64,000 nucleotides of DNA, taken from positions 122,409 through 186,408 of the forward strand of contig NZ_QUMW01000013.1 of the NCBI RefSeq assembly GCF_003387165.1, given 5' to 3'. Origin of the DNA: Jeotgalicoccus halotolerans. GTDB lineage: Bacteria > Bacillota > Bacilli > Staphylococcales > Salinicoccaceae. The notes under the pieces are model-generated. The model worked only from the letters and a program-made list of their open reading frames with translations. It had not been told where the DNA came from and searched no databases. Made by a program: the position numbers and the translations under genes. This document shows, one piece after another, positions 43,332 to 52,644 of the stretch; positions within the stretch are counted from its first letter, which is position 1; every line of letters starts with the position of its first letter.

Positions 43332-44360
43332 ATGACTAAAGAAAAACAGGCAGCTCTTAGAAAAAGTGTTATGCCTTACGCAAAATCACAAACTAAAACA
43401 AGTGTCATACAGCTGTTGAATACGATACTGCCATTCTTCTTACTATGGTTTTTAGCGTATCAGTCACTCAGCGTATCATTTTGGCTGAGCCTGCCGTTCT
43501 CAATACTGGCAGCGGGATTCATGATTCGCTCATTTATTATTTTCCACGACTGCACGCACGGTTCGTTCTTTAAAAATAAGAAATTAAATAATTTTTTCGG
43601 GAACTTAACCGGAGTTATTACACATTTTGCATATGAGAAATGGAAAAAAGAACATGCAATTCATCACGCGACGAGCGGGAATTTGGATAAACGCGGCGTC
43701 GGTGATATCTGGGTAATGACGGTGAAGGAATACGAAGAAGCGAGTAAGTGGGAAAGACTGCAATACCGCCTATACCGCAATCCGATTGTAATGTTCGGTT
43801 TCGGTCCATTGTACCTCTTTCTGATTGCCAACCGTGTGAATCGTAAAGCGGCGAAACGCCAGGAACGTATTAATACACATGTCCTTACATTGATTATCGT
43901 TGCGATTTACTTAATTATCGGTTTCACTTTAGGCTGGCACGTTTTACTGATGGTGCAGCTGCCGATTATATACGTTGCCGGTATGGCAGGCATCTGGCTG
44001 TTCTATGTCCAGCATCAGTTTGAAGATTCATACTTTGAAAATGAATCCGAGTGGGACTTCGTAAAAGCTGCGGTAGATGGCAGTTCTTACTACAAACTTC
44101 CTGCATGGCTCGAATGGATGACGGGAAGTATCGGCTATCATCACGTGCATCATCTGGCACCGCGCGTGCCGAACTACCATCTTGAAGAGGCGCATGAAAA
44201 CACACCGCCGCTTCACAAAGCGACGACAATTACCTTGAAGACAAGTCTGGAATCGATAAAATTCCGTCTGTACGATGAAGAGAATAATACTTTCATCACA
44301 TTTAAAAATATGAGGGAACGTCTGGCAGGGAAAACCAGCCAGAATCCCACTGCAGAATAA
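43332..44360 (+). CDS. des: Membrane fatty-acid desaturase (Des type)
   Basis: 342 residues with four or more membrane segments and the three His boxes HDCTH, HAIHH and HHVHH that bind the di-iron centre. It introduces a double bond into membrane lipid acyl chains, as Bacillus subtilis Des does in the cold. The desK-desR genes follow, which is the classical arrangement. A hairpin at 44371-44396 separates them from des and may only attenuate. Confidence 0.92.
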   Translation: MTKEKQAALRKSVMPYAKSQTKTSVIQLLNTILPFFLLWFLAYQSLSVSFWLSLPFSILAAGFMIRSFIIFHDCTHGSFFKNKKLNNFFGNLTGVITHFAYEKWKKEHAIHHATSGNLDKRGVGDIWVMTVKEYEEASKWERLQYRLYRNPIVMFGFGPLYLFLIANRVNRKAAKRQERINTHVLTLIIVAIYLIIGFTLGWHVLLMVQLPIIYVAGMAGIWLFYVQHQFEDSYFENESEWDFVKAAVDGSSYYKLPAWLEWMTGSIGYHHVHHLAPRVPNYHLEEAHENTPPLHKATTITLKTSLESIKFRLYDEENNTFITFKNMRERLAGKTSQNPTAE

Positions 44361-44370
44361 GAATCACCAC

Positions 44371-44400
44371 CATCCTCCTATACAAATAGGAGGATGTTTC
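44371..44400 (+). terminator. Hairpin between des and desK
   Basis: CATCCTCCTAT pairs perfectly with ATAGGAGGATG around ACAA. The T-run is short, so it is probably a partial terminator that lowers desKR expression. Confidence 0.65.
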
Positions 44401-44461
44401 GTCTGTGCGGACCGTCGTTTGATATAATGGGCTGAACAGAAAAACGGAGGAGCAGAGAAAA

Positions 44462-45583
44462 ATGAAAGATTGGTATCATATATTCCCGGCGAATACGGGA
44501 CTGAGTCTTTATATCTGGATTATCTTTTGTGTGCTGCCTTTTTATTTCATTTTTCGTGCCACATCGCTCAGTGAAATAATTACCGGTATTGTAACAACGT
44601 TAATATTTTTTGCAGTATATTGGCTGACGTTTAAATCAAAAGGCGCGTTAATTTATATCGGAATCAGTGTCGAGATTATTATTAATATTATAATGACGAT
44701 ATTATTCAGTTATGTATACTTTGCCTTATTTATCGCAATTTATATTGGTAACATTAGAAAAAAAGCAGGCTTTATTACGATGTACGTCGTGTTACTGGTG
44801 ACTACGGTACTGGCGATAGTCTATGCTTCGTTCTTTAACTACATGATATTTTTAAATCATCTGCCCTTTTTAATTATGACGATTCTCGGAGTCATTTTAA
44901 TCCCGCTGAATAAACGCAGCAGGCTCAAGCAGGAGGAACTGGAAGCTCAGCTGGAAGATGCCAATCAGCGCATTGCGGAACTCGCGATAAAAGAAGAACG
45001 CCATCGTATTGCCCGTGATCTTCACGATACACTCGGGCAAAGATTGTCGATGATCGGGTTGAAAAGTGATTTATCGAGAAAGTTGATTGACAGCCGGCCG
45101 GAAGAGGCAAAGGCCGAGCTTCAGGATATCCAGAATACTGCGCGTCATGCTTTAAAAGAAGTCCGTGAAATGATCAGCGATATGAGACATGTCAGCTTTG
45201 CAGAAGAATTGAAAAACACAAAAATGATTTTAGATACTGCAGGAGTCAAACACCAGGAAATTTTAGAAACGGATTTTGACAATGTTCCTATACTGATAGA
45301 AAATGTGCTGAGCATGTGTTTAAGAGAATCCGTGACCAATATTTTAAAGCACAGCGATGCGACAGAATGCATGATTATTATGACAGAATCAGACAGAGAT
45401 ATATTTTTAAAAGTATCTGATAACGGCACGGGTGCGGACAGTTTTAATTACGGCAATGGCCTGCAGGGCATGAAAGAACGACTGCAGTTTGTTAACGGTG
45501 AATCGCATGTTCACAGCTCTATGAGCGGCTTTGAAGTGAATATGACAGTGCCGAAAGTATTGCGGCAAATAGAGGAGGGGTAG
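44462..45583 (+). CDS. desK: Thermosensor histidine kinase DesK
   Basis: 373 residues. Five membrane segments in the first 150 residues form the sensor, without a large extracellular domain. A coiled coil follows, then the HisKA_3 motif RHRIARDLHDTLGQRLS with the phospho-accepting His188, and the ATPase motifs LRESVTNILKHSDA and DNGTGAD. His188 has the same number as in Bacillus subtilis DesK, which senses membrane thickness and phosphorylates DesR. The stop is one base before the desR start. Confidence 0.92.
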   Translation: MKDWYHIFPANTGLSLYIWIIFCVLPFYFIFRATSLSEIITGIVTTLIFFAVYWLTFKSKGALIYIGISVEIIINIIMTILFSYVYFALFIAIYIGNIRKKAGFITMYVVLLVTTVLAIVYASFFNYMIFLNHLPFLIMTILGVILIPLNKRSRLKQEELEAQLEDANQRIAELAIKEERHRIARDLHDTLGQRLSMIGLKSDLSRKLIDSRPEEAKAELQDIQNTARHALKEVREMISDMRHVSFAEELKNTKMILDTAGVKHQEILETDFDNVPILIENVLSMCLRESVTNILKHSDATECMIIMTESDRDIFLKVSDNGTGADSFNYGNGLQGMKERLQFVNGESHVHSSMSGFEVNMTVPKVLRQIEEG

Positions 45584-45584
45584 A

Positions 45585-46184
45585 ATGATCAGCATTGTAT
45601 TGGCTGAAGATCAGAATCTGCTGCTGAGTGCGCTCAGTTCGCTGCTGAGCCTGGAAGAAGATATTTCGGTAGTCGGCACGGCAGGGAACGGCAGAGAAGC
45701 ACTTAAACTTGTTGAAGAGAAGCAGCCGGATATTTGTTTAATGGATATTGAAATGCCCGTCATGACGGGACTGGATGCTGCAGAAAAGCTCGCGGGGACC
45801 GCCTGCAAGGTGATTATACTGACTACTTATGCAAGGCCGGGATATTTTGAACGTGCCAAAAAAGCGCAGGTCAGCGGCTATTTGCTGAAAGATACGCCGA
45901 GCGAAACCCTCGCAGAGTCAATCAGGCAGATTATGAACGGGAAGCGGATTTACTCCCCTGAACTGATCGATATCGCATTTGAAACTGATAACCCTCTGAC
46001 ATCACGGGAAATTGAAATTGTCCAGCTGCTCGCAGATGGAAAGACAACGAAATCCATCGCCGAAGAACTGCATTTATCGAACGGAACTATCAGAAATTAC
46101 GTATCAATTGTGCTTGAAAAGCTCGGCGTAAGTAATAGAATAGAAGCGATTAAAAAGGCTCTTGATAAGGGCTGGCTAAAATAA
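45585..46184 (+). CDS. desR: Response regulator DesR (NarL/LuxR type)
   Basis: 199 residues. Receiver domain with the phospho-accepting Asp54 (CLMDIEMPVMTG) and switch Thr (IILTTYARPG), then a LuxR-type helix-turn-helix from about residue 135 (LTSREIEIVQLLADGKTTKSIAEELHLS). Together with DesK and the desaturase it forms the full cold or membrane-rigidity response. The likely target is the tandem dyad at 43232-43260. Confidence 0.92.
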   Translation: MISIVLAEDQNLLLSALSSLLSLEEDISVVGTAGNGREALKLVEEKQPDICLMDIEMPVMTGLDAAEKLAGTACKVIILTTYARPGYFERAKKAQVSGYLLKDTPSETLAESIRQIMNGKRIYSPELIDIAFETDNPLTSREIEIVQLLADGKTTKSIAEELHLSNGTIRNYVSIVLEKLGVSNRIEAIKKALDKGWLK

Positions 46185-46222
46185 AAAGCAGTCTTCTGAT
46201 TAACTTTCAGAAGACTGCTTTT
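46184..46222. terminator. Bidirectional terminator between desR and the VOC gene
   Basis: AAAAGCAGTCTTCTGA pairs perfectly with TCAGAAGACTGCTTTT around a seven-base loop. It overlaps the stop of the VOC gene. Confidence 0.9.
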
Positions 46223-46739
46223 CATCTGGGACAAAAACTTCCGCTTCACTGTAGGGCGGATAATAATAACCTTCCGGCAAGGTCTGAAGTTCGATTAAAC
46301 TGCCCCAGGGCGTTTTAAAATAAACTGTACCGTTGCCTTCTGTATCTTCAAACCGGGTATTGGCATGAATATTTGACAGCGGCTGGCCCCCTGCCTCCTT
46401 CATCTGCTGATATGATTTTTTAATATCATCTGTATAAAAAGAGAGGTGCGTATAACCGTAGTCTTCCAAACTTAACGGTTTTCTGGAATGTACATTATAA
46501 AACTGGAACATTTCTATATTCGGTCCGTTGCCGATAGTCAGCATTCTTTTTTTGACTATATAAGACTCTTCAGGAATACCGAGCAGCTTTTCGACTAAGG
46601 GTCCGCCTCTCGGCCGGTCATCAAGCGTCTGTGAATCATAAGCAATTTTTGCACCGAGGCTGTTTTTAAAAAATTCGGTTGCAATTTCTATATCCGGAAC
46701 AGTCATTCCAATATGATTTATACCTCGAATTACACCCAT
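46200..46739 (-). CDS. VOC-superfamily (glyoxalase/dioxygenase fold) protein
   Basis: 179 residues from ATG 46739; the frame's GTG nine bases before it touches the AAGGAG site. GVIRGINHIGMTVPDIEIATEFFKNSLG and YTHLSFYTDDIKKSYQQMKEAGG are the paired beta-alpha-beta modules of the vicinal oxygen chelate fold, with metal ligands His and Glu present (WGSLIELQTLPEG). Substrate unknown. It is divergent from the Rrf2 regulator. Confidence 0.85.
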   Translation of the reverse strand: MGVIRGINHIGMTVPDIEIATEFFKNSLGAKIAYDSQTLDDRPRGGPLVEKLLGIPEESYIVKKRMLTIGNGPNIEMFQFYNVHSRKPLSLEDYGYTHLSFYTDDIKKSYQQMKEAGGQPLSNIHANTRFEDTEGNGTVYFKTPWGSLIELQTLPEGYYYPPYSEAEVFVPDEKQSSES

Positions 46740-46824
46740 AAGATTCACTCCTTCGCAATAAACTGTAATAGTATCTCCATTCCCTTATTATGCAGTGTTC
46801 TAAACCTCTAAACAGACAAGACCC

Positions 46825-46853
46825 TTGATATCTCTTTTAGCCTGTGTTAGTAT
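46825..46853 (+). promoter_or_regulatory. Sigma-A promoter of the Rrf2 operon
   Basis: TTGATA and TAGTAT are separated by 17 bases. Confidence 0.6.
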
Positions 46854-46876
46854 ACTAACTCGGATAAATATTATCC
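46846..46876. promoter_or_regulatory. Two adjacent perfect palindromes, candidate Rrf2 operator
   Basis: GTTAGTA-TACTAAC at 46846-46859 overlaps the -10, and GGATAA-ATA-TTATCC at 46862-46876 follows directly. Both are fully symmetric and lie where a repressor encoded by the first gene would bind. Confidence 0.6.
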
Positions 46877-46907
46877 ACGATATAAAAATAATTAAATGGT
46901 GATATAG

Positions 46908-47390
46908 ATGCAAATGAAAACAGGTGTGGAACAAGGTGTGTATGCATTGATTTTGTTAAATATGCTGGAAAAGAGAGAATTGCTTCAGGGAGATTCTCTC
47001 AGCGAATGTATCGGAGCATCTCCGACATACTTTCAAAAATTACTGAGGAAACTTGTCGGTGCCGGTATTATATCATCGACACCCGGTGTCAAAGGCGGTT
47101 TTAAACTGAATAAGGTTGCGGAAGATATTACAGTTTACGATGTTTATCTCGCGGTGGAAGGACGCCAGTCTCTGTATTCTTCAAGCGGAATATTCAATGA
47201 AATGTTTCGTCTCGAGAACGCGAAAGAGCCGTGTCTGCTTGATAATTTAATGACTGAAGCGGAACAATCGTGGCAGAGAATACTGCAGAGTGAAACAATT
47301 TTCTCCTTACACGAAAAAGTAAAAGAAGGCCGTTATGCAGTGAAGTGTGAACAGCTGTATACATGGGTCGAAAACAATAAAGTGATTTAA
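46908..47390 (+). CDS. Rrf2-family transcriptional regulator
   Basis: 160 residues. GVEQGVYALILLNMLEK then SPTYFQKLLRKLVGAGIISSTPGVKGGFKLNK is the winged-helix signature of Rrf2/IscR/NsrR proteins. The three-Cys cluster of iron-sulfur members is absent (only one Cys in EPCLLD and another near the end), so it is likely a redox or electrophile sensor of the YwnA/CymR/HypR type. It is 15 bases ahead of the LLM oxidoreductase and probably represses both, through the palindromes at its promoter. Confidence 0.88.
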   Translation: MQMKTGVEQGVYALILLNMLEKRELLQGDSLSECIGASPTYFQKLLRKLVGAGIISSTPGVKGGFKLNKVAEDITVYDVYLAVEGRQSLYSSSGIFNEMFRLENAKEPCLLDNLMTEAEQSWQRILQSETIFSLHEKVKEGRYAVKCEQLYTWVENNKVI

Positions 47391-47405
47391 AGGCGGTGAT
47401 GATAC

Positions 47406-48377
47406 ATGGCGAAATTTCAAGAGCATAAAGGTTTCAAACGTATGTTTAAAGAAGATAAATTGACACTGGGTTTAGGTTTTCCTCTGGAAGCTTATACAGG
47501 CAGCTTTCCCGAGATGGACTTGAATGAACAGATGAAGCTTGCCAAAGAGGCTGAAGATTACGGTTTTGCAGCTTTAACTGTACGTGATGCGCCGCTGTAT
47601 GATCCGAATTTCGGTGATGTCGGCGGACTGTACGATCCATTTATGTTTTTAACATATGCAGCGGCTCACACGAAAAGTATTGCCTTAACAACCGGGAGTA
47701 TTGTAACGACATTACGTCATCCTTTTCATACAGCAAAATCTGCTGCAACGCTCGACAGTATATCTGGTCAGCGGTTTATAATGGGAGTCGCAACAGGTGA
47801 CCGGCAAATAGAATTCCCGGCTTTTAAAGTAGACCGGGATAATAAAGGTGAATTATTCAGAGAGTCGCTTGATGTGATGAAACAGTTGTGGGCCGAAGAA
47901 TTTTCAGTTACTCAGACAGAACGGACAAACTTAACCGAAGGTGATGTCGTACCGAAACCCGACTTCGGAACAATTCCGGTCTTTGGTACAGGCTACAGCA
48001 GCCAGACAATAGAGTGGCTTGCTGAGCATACAGACGGCTGGATGTTTTATCCTCAGAAATTAGAAGGACAAAAAGCGCTGATAAATAAGTGGCGCGGGCT
48101 GACTGAAGAATTTAAACCATTTACGCAGCCTCTGATGATTGATTTGTCTGAGCGGGCAAACGAAGCACCGAAAACACTCGACATCAGCTTTAGAGCAGGA
48201 CGCAATTTTTTAGTGGATTACCTGAATGCCTATCAGGAAGCGGGCGTCAATCATATATCAATCGGGCTTAAAGGCAGCCGCCGCCCGGCGGCAGAAGTAA
48301 TCCAAGAACTCGGAGAATTTGTTGTACCGAAGTTTCCGGTACACAGAGAACAGAAATTTACATTTTTTAATCAATAA
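47406..48377 (+). CDS. LLM-class flavin-dependent oxidoreductase
   Basis: 323 residues with the bacterial luciferase-like TIM-barrel pattern: LGLGFPLEAYTGSFPEMDLNEQMKLAKEAEDYGF, ALTTGSIVTTLRHP and SGQRFIMGVATGDRQIEFPAF. These enzymes use FMN or F420 to reduce or monooxygenate small molecules. The Rrf2 partner suggests a role in detoxifying reactive compounds. The DUF896 gene follows after 18 bases. Confidence 0.88.
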   Translation: MAKFQEHKGFKRMFKEDKLTLGLGFPLEAYTGSFPEMDLNEQMKLAKEAEDYGFAALTVRDAPLYDPNFGDVGGLYDPFMFLTYAAAHTKSIALTTGSIVTTLRHPFHTAKSAATLDSISGQRFIMGVATGDRQIEFPAFKVDRDNKGELFRESLDVMKQLWAEEFSVTQTERTNLTEGDVVPKPDFGTIPVFGTGYSSQTIEWLAEHTDGWMFYPQKLEGQKALINKWRGLTEEFKPFTQPLMIDLSERANEAPKTLDISFRAGRNFLVDYLNAYQEAGVNHISIGLKGSRRPAAEVIQELGEFVVPKFPVHREQKFTFFNQ

Positions 48378-48395
48378 AAGGAAGAAGGGTCAAAT

Positions 48396-48620
48396 ATGAT
48401 CGCAGGATTAGACAGAATAAATGAATTGGCAAAAATACAAAAAACAGTCGGTTTGACTGAAGAACAGAAACAGGAGCAGAAAGTCTTAAGAGAAGATTAT
48501 CTTCGTCAAATTAGAGGGCAGGTACTTGATTCCTTTTCAGGACTGACAGTCGTCGATCCGCTCGGAAATGACGTAACTCCTGAAAAATTGAAAAGAGAAC
48601 AGGAAAAAAATAAAATATAG
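48396..48620 (+). CDS. DUF896 (YnzC/UPF0291) family small protein
   Basis: 74 residues. IDRINELAKIQKTVGLTEEQKQEQKVLREDYLRQIR is the family signature: a short three-helix protein common in Firmicutes and linked in Bacillus to the SOS-controlled yneA-ynzC operon. No LexA box is seen here; it is carried in the Rrf2 operon. Confidence 0.9.
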   Translation: MIAGLDRINELAKIQKTVGLTEEQKQEQKVLREDYLRQIRGQVLDSFSGLTVVDPLGNDVTPEKLKREQEKNKI

Positions 48621-48630
48621 TATTAAAAGA

Positions 48631-48672
48631 GGCTTTCGGCATATGTAAAATTCATATGCCGAAAGCCTTTTT
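48631..48672. terminator. Strong terminator between convergent operons
   Basis: GGCTTTCGGCATATG pairs perfectly with its complement around a seven-base loop, followed by T5. Confidence 0.9.
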
Positions 48673-48682
48673 CATTCATATA

Positions 48683-49888
48683 TTACAGATTGCCTGAAAC
48701 CTGTTTGTTCTTACCGGACGCAACGCCCATGATGAGCATTACAATGGCAAAGAGAGCCATCATTGACAGCGGCAGCGTCCAGCTGCCAGTAATATCCTGC
48801 AGGCCGCCGACCAGCACAGGGCCGACTGCAGCAAGCAGATAACCTAATGACTGTGCCATGCCGGACAGTTCAGCAGCTTCATAGCCGTCTTTAGTTCTGA
48901 GTGTAAAGAACATCATCGACAGTGAAAATGCGCTGCCGTTCCCGATACCAAGAAATACTGCCCAGAGTATTGAAAGCTCTGACAGACCCGCCAAGAGCCC
49001 GATGATTCCTGCAAGAATCAGTCCGCTGCTGACAAAGGCAAGCATTACCTGATTTTTCATTCTATCGGCTATAACGGGAATAATAAATGTAAAAGGGATA
49101 CTTGCAAACTGGAAGATAAATACACCCCAGCCGGCAAGATGTATATCGTAGCCGTTAGCAGTTAAAATTGTCGGCAGCCATGTAATCAATGTATAAAATA
49201 TTAAGGACTGGGCCCCCATAAAGACAGTAATTTTCCATGCAAGCGGGGACCGCAGCATGCCGCCGATTTTCTGGTTGTTAATTTTCTTTTTAGTATCGTG
49301 TTTTTTCATCAGCTGAGGCAGCCAGATAAGCAGTGTAATCAGTACAAGCCCGCTCCATATAACTAAAGAACCGCGCCAGCCAAAGCTGCCTGATGTAGCA
49401 ATAGGAATACTTAAACCGGAACCGAGGGCACCGAACACGTTCATTACAATCGCATACAGCCCGGTCATCAAACCGATTTTAAACGGGAAATTCATCTTGA
49501 TGATACCCGGGATTAAAACATTCCCGACGGCAATGCCAAGCCCGACCAGCAAGGTGCCTGTAAACAATAATTCAATAGCGCCTGCAGATCTGATGAGAAT
49601 TCCTATAATAAGGAGTGCGAGGGAAATGGCGATCGTCCGCTCCATGCCGATTTTATTTGCAATTTTCGGTGCAAAAGGCGACAGCAGTGCAAATGCAATG
49701 AGCGGCAGTGTCGTAATTGCTCCAGCAAGGGCATTACTGATTCTGAAGTCATCGCGTATAAAAGACACCAGTGCGCCTGCAGAAGTCAACGGAACCCTGA
49801 GGTTGGCACCGACTAAAATAACACCGATAATTAACAGCCATCTTAAATTTCTGCTGTTCAATAAGGGCTGATCTATTCTATTATTCAA
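48683..49888 (-). CDS. MFS transporter, CynX/NimT type
   Basis: 401 residues with twelve membrane segments. The start LLIIGVILVGANLRVPLTSAGALVSFIRDDF is the signature of the CynX/NimT (cyanate or 2-nitroimidazole) branch of the major facilitator superfamily. Substrate unknown. A GNAT acetyltransferase gene ends 21 bases upstream of its start on the same strand, so the pair may form an operon. Confidence 0.88.
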   Translation of the reverse strand: MNNRIDQPLLNSRNLRWLLIIGVILVGANLRVPLTSAGALVSFIRDDFRISNALAGAITTLPLIAFALLSPFAPKIANKIGMERTIAISLALLIIGILIRSAGAIELLFTGTLLVGLGIAVGNVLIPGIIKMNFPFKIGLMTGLYAIVMNVFGALGSGLSIPIATSGSFGWRGSLVIWSGLVLITLLIWLPQLMKKHDTKKKINNQKIGGMLRSPLAWKITVFMGAQSLIFYTLITWLPTILTANGYDIHLAGWGVFIFQFASIPFTFIIPVIADRMKNQVMLAFVSSGLILAGIIGLLAGLSELSILWAVFLGIGNGSAFSLSMMFFTLRTKDGYEAAELSGMAQSLGYLLAAVGPVLVGGLQDITGSWTLPLSMMALFAIVMLIMGVASGKNKQVSGNL

Positions 49889-49909
49889 TAGCAGTTTCTC
49901 CTTCTGTTT

Positions 49910-50428
49910 TTATGATAAAATTTTCTCGGCTATAATATCCGTCTGTTCATCATCCCCCATAAAGAAAGAATGGGAACCTGATTTCTTAAAGCCCTGTTTT
50001 TTATAAAAACCGATGGCATTCTCATTTTTTTCCCAGACACCGAGCCAGATTTTGTTTTTATTAAGCTGGCGGGCAATATCGTGGGCATAGCTCAGCAGTG
50101 CTTTGCCGAGCCCCTGTTTGTGATATTCTTGGAGAACGTAAATTCTTTCCACTTCAAGTGCATCCGGTCCCATGGGTTCGGACTGAGCGGAATTAATGTT
50201 TACTTTTAAATATCCTGCAAGTGTCTCAGAACTGTAAATAAAATAAAAACGGGAATCCGGATGACTCAGTTCTTTCCGGATTTTTTCGGCCGTAAAGGCA
50301 GAATCTGAATAAGCCTTCATGTTTTCAGCTGTATTTTGAGCTTCAAACGCTTCATAGAAAGTACGATAACTTAATCTTAGCAGCGTATCAGTATCATTGA
50401 CAGTACACTGTACTATATGCGGAATCAT
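49910..50428 (-). CDS. GNAT-family N-acetyltransferase
   Basis: 172 residues. The acetyl-CoA-binding motif is EYHKQGLGKALLSYAHDIARQLNK, and WEKNENAIGFYKKQGFKKSG is the closing part of the fold. The substrate is unknown; neighbouring MFS export may hint at detoxification of an amine. Confidence 0.9.
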   Translation of the reverse strand: MIPHIVQCTVNDTDTLLRLSYRTFYEAFEAQNTAENMKAYSDSAFTAEKIRKELSHPDSRFYFIYSSETLAGYLKVNINSAQSEPMGPDALEVERIYVLQEYHKQGLGKALLSYAHDIARQLNKNKIWLGVWEKNENAIGFYKKQGFKKSGSHSFFMGDDEQTDIIAEKILS

Positions 50429-50517
50429 GGAGTCACCTCTATATTAATTTATTTCCTACTATACATGAAACAGGGGATTTAATCATAGTCTGCATAGTAA
50501 ATAAAAAAGTGCGCCGG

Positions 50518-51039
50518 CTACAGCCAGTCGCACTTCCATGTACCGTTTATTGATTTATAGAAGAGACGGGCATAGCCGCCTTCATTTAATGCCTGATAAA
50601 ACTCTATCTCCGAAGGCACAATTTTATAAGCATTTAAATCGCGCACAGCTGCGTCTAAATTATCAGCGACATGTGAAATATCCTCTGCCGCTTCAGCTGT
50701 CCCTTTAATGCGAATCTGTCTGCCTGCTTCTTTCCAGTAAAAGTTTAATGAAACACTGCTGTGATGTGCCAGCTGCTTTACTTTTTCCCGGGCTTTTCCA
50801 GTTTCAAAATAAAAGCCGTTATTATCCATTGCTTTTAACAGTACTACCCGTGAATCAGGGTTATTATCCTCATCAACAGTTCCGAGTACCATACTGCTGG
50901 GTTCGGCCGTACCATTTTCTAGTGCGTGAACGTACCAGGCAGCGAACCGGTCGAGTGGATTTTCATCTAATGTTTTATCCAGCTCCGGAAATGGTCCAGT
51001 CATAATCGCTGTATCTTTTAAAATTTTGTTAATCTCCAT
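50518..51039 (-). CDS. Pyridoxamine 5'-phosphate oxidase-like protein
   Basis: 173 residues. NPLDRFAAWYVHALENGTAEPSSMVLGTVD with SRVVLLKAMDNNGFYFETG and SLNFYWKEAGRQIRIKGTAE is the FMN-binding split barrel of PdxH. It is shorter than the usual 200-220 residues and lacks the standard C-terminal RLxP ending, so its activity on pyridoxamine phosphate is likely but not sure. Monocistronic. Confidence 0.78.
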   Translation of the reverse strand: MEINKILKDTAIMTGPFPELDKTLDENPLDRFAAWYVHALENGTAEPSSMVLGTVDEDNNPDSRVVLLKAMDNNGFYFETGKAREKVKQLAHHSSVSLNFYWKEAGRQIRIKGTAEAAEDISHVADNLDAAVRDLNAYKIVPSEIEFYQALNEGGYARLFYKSINGTWKCDWL

Positions 51040-51164
51040 ATCTACACCCCGGCGTTTACTTGTTAAATGTATTTTATCATATTACAATTTCAAAATTGGC
51101 GGATTGCTCTCTTTATTTATATACTTAGAGAGAAAGTTAACTTCCAGAGGACAGTGGTGAAACT

Positions 51165-52580
51165 ATGAAGATTAAAAGAATAGCGATTGCAGGTGCAGGA
51201 GTTGCTGGTATTTCAATCCTTAAATTTTTTGTAAACGATAAAAGATTCGGCAAAAACTTGGAAATCGATATATATGATGCCCCCAAAACGATGGGGCGGG
51301 GTTATGCTTACCAGCATGATGATGATCATTTAGTGATTAATCTGCCGGCTGAAGAGATGTCCCTGACTGCAGATTCTGATGATTATATAAAGTGGCTGGA
51401 GAAGACCGGCCATGAAGTTAAAAGCTTTACGAGCCGCAGAGTTTACGGAGAATACATGCACAGTACTCTGACATCTTTTAGCGATGCACATGACAATATT
51501 AATATTATAAAAAAATATGCGGAAAATATTGTATTTAACGAAGAGAGCGGGACATATACGCTCCGTGCGGATAATGTGAGTTGTGATTACGATGCTGTAT
51601 TTTTAATGACAGGCGAATTGTCATACAGTGATCCATACAAACTTAAAGGTGACAGCAATTATTTTTATAATCCTTATCCCATAGAGGATAATTTAAAACA
51701 TCTTACAGGCAGAATAGGAATTATCGGAAGCGGCTTATCGGCAATTGACAGCTTCAGATATTTAATCCGGAACGGACATAAAAAAGTGTATGTTTTATCG
51801 AGAAGCGGAGAAATGCCTGCAGTGAGAGGTACACATTTTGATATTGAACCGCAGCATTTTACGCTGGAAGCAGCCCTGCAGTATGAAAGAGATGGACTGA
51901 TACCGCTTGAGAAACTGCTTGGACTGTTCAAGCTGGAAATGGAAGCGCAGCAGGTGGACTCGTCCCTCTTCGAACGTAAAACGGACCGCCCTGAAATCGA
52001 TTTGAAATATGACCTTGAACACCCGGAGAGTGTAGGAAAACTGCAGTATTTAATCACCGATCTGGAAGAAACATTTAAAGTACTGTTTAAGTATTTATCG
52101 CGAAGGGATAAACGGACGTTTTTAAAAGAATACCATCCTTATATCAGCGGCAATCACTCACCGATGCCGCCATACGGGGCAAATGAGATTCTTCAATGGA
52201 TTGATGAAGGAAAACTTGTCTTCATGCACGGCATGGAATCCGCGTCGGCGGATAACGGATTTACCGTGACCTTTGACGATGGGAAATCAGAACACTTTGA
52301 TATATTAATTAATGCTACAGGACCTGTTAAGTCTATTGAAAAGGATGATACGAAGCTGCTGCAAAATATGTATGATGCAATGCTGCTGGAAGCGGATGAA
52401 TTCGGGGGAGTGCTGATTAATAAAAACCATGAAATCATCAGCCCGAGATTTGGAACCCTGGAAAATTTCTACACAATCGGCGCTCTGTCGGCAGGCTCAG
52501 ATTATTTAATCAGAGGAGTTGGAATGCTTGCTTCGGAAACTGAAGATCTTGTGAACCACTTTTTTGAGCACGGACTATAG
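51165..52580 (+). CDS. FAD/NAD(P)-binding protein
   Basis: 471 residues. KRIAIAGAGVAGISILKFFVND binds FAD, followed by the family motif MGRGYAYQHDDDHLVINLPAEEMSL and a second nucleotide site IGIIGSGLSAIDSFRYL. It resembles the FAD-NAD(P)-binding group (HMM NAD_binding_9) of monooxygenase-like proteins, whose substrates are mostly unknown. The MFS transporter downstream may be linked. Confidence 0.82.
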   Translation: MKIKRIAIAGAGVAGISILKFFVNDKRFGKNLEIDIYDAPKTMGRGYAYQHDDDHLVINLPAEEMSLTADSDDYIKWLEKTGHEVKSFTSRRVYGEYMHSTLTSFSDAHDNINIIKKYAENIVFNEESGTYTLRADNVSCDYDAVFLMTGELSYSDPYKLKGDSNYFYNPYPIEDNLKHLTGRIGIIGSGLSAIDSFRYLIRNGHKKVYVLSRSGEMPAVRGTHFDIEPQHFTLEAALQYERDGLIPLEKLLGLFKLEMEAQQVDSSLFERKTDRPEIDLKYDLEHPESVGKLQYLITDLEETFKVLFKYLSRRDKRTFLKEYHPYISGNHSPMPPYGANEILQWIDEGKLVFMHGMESASADNGFTVTFDDGKSEHFDILINATGPVKSIEKDDTKLLQNMYDAMLLEADEFGGVLINKNHEIISPRFGTLENFYTIGALSAGSDYLIRGVGMLASETEDLVNHFFEHGL

Positions 52581-52644
52581 ACAAGGCTCCCTGTTTAATG
52601 GAAAATAGAGAGATTCAATAAAATACTAAGGAAGTGCAGTAACA

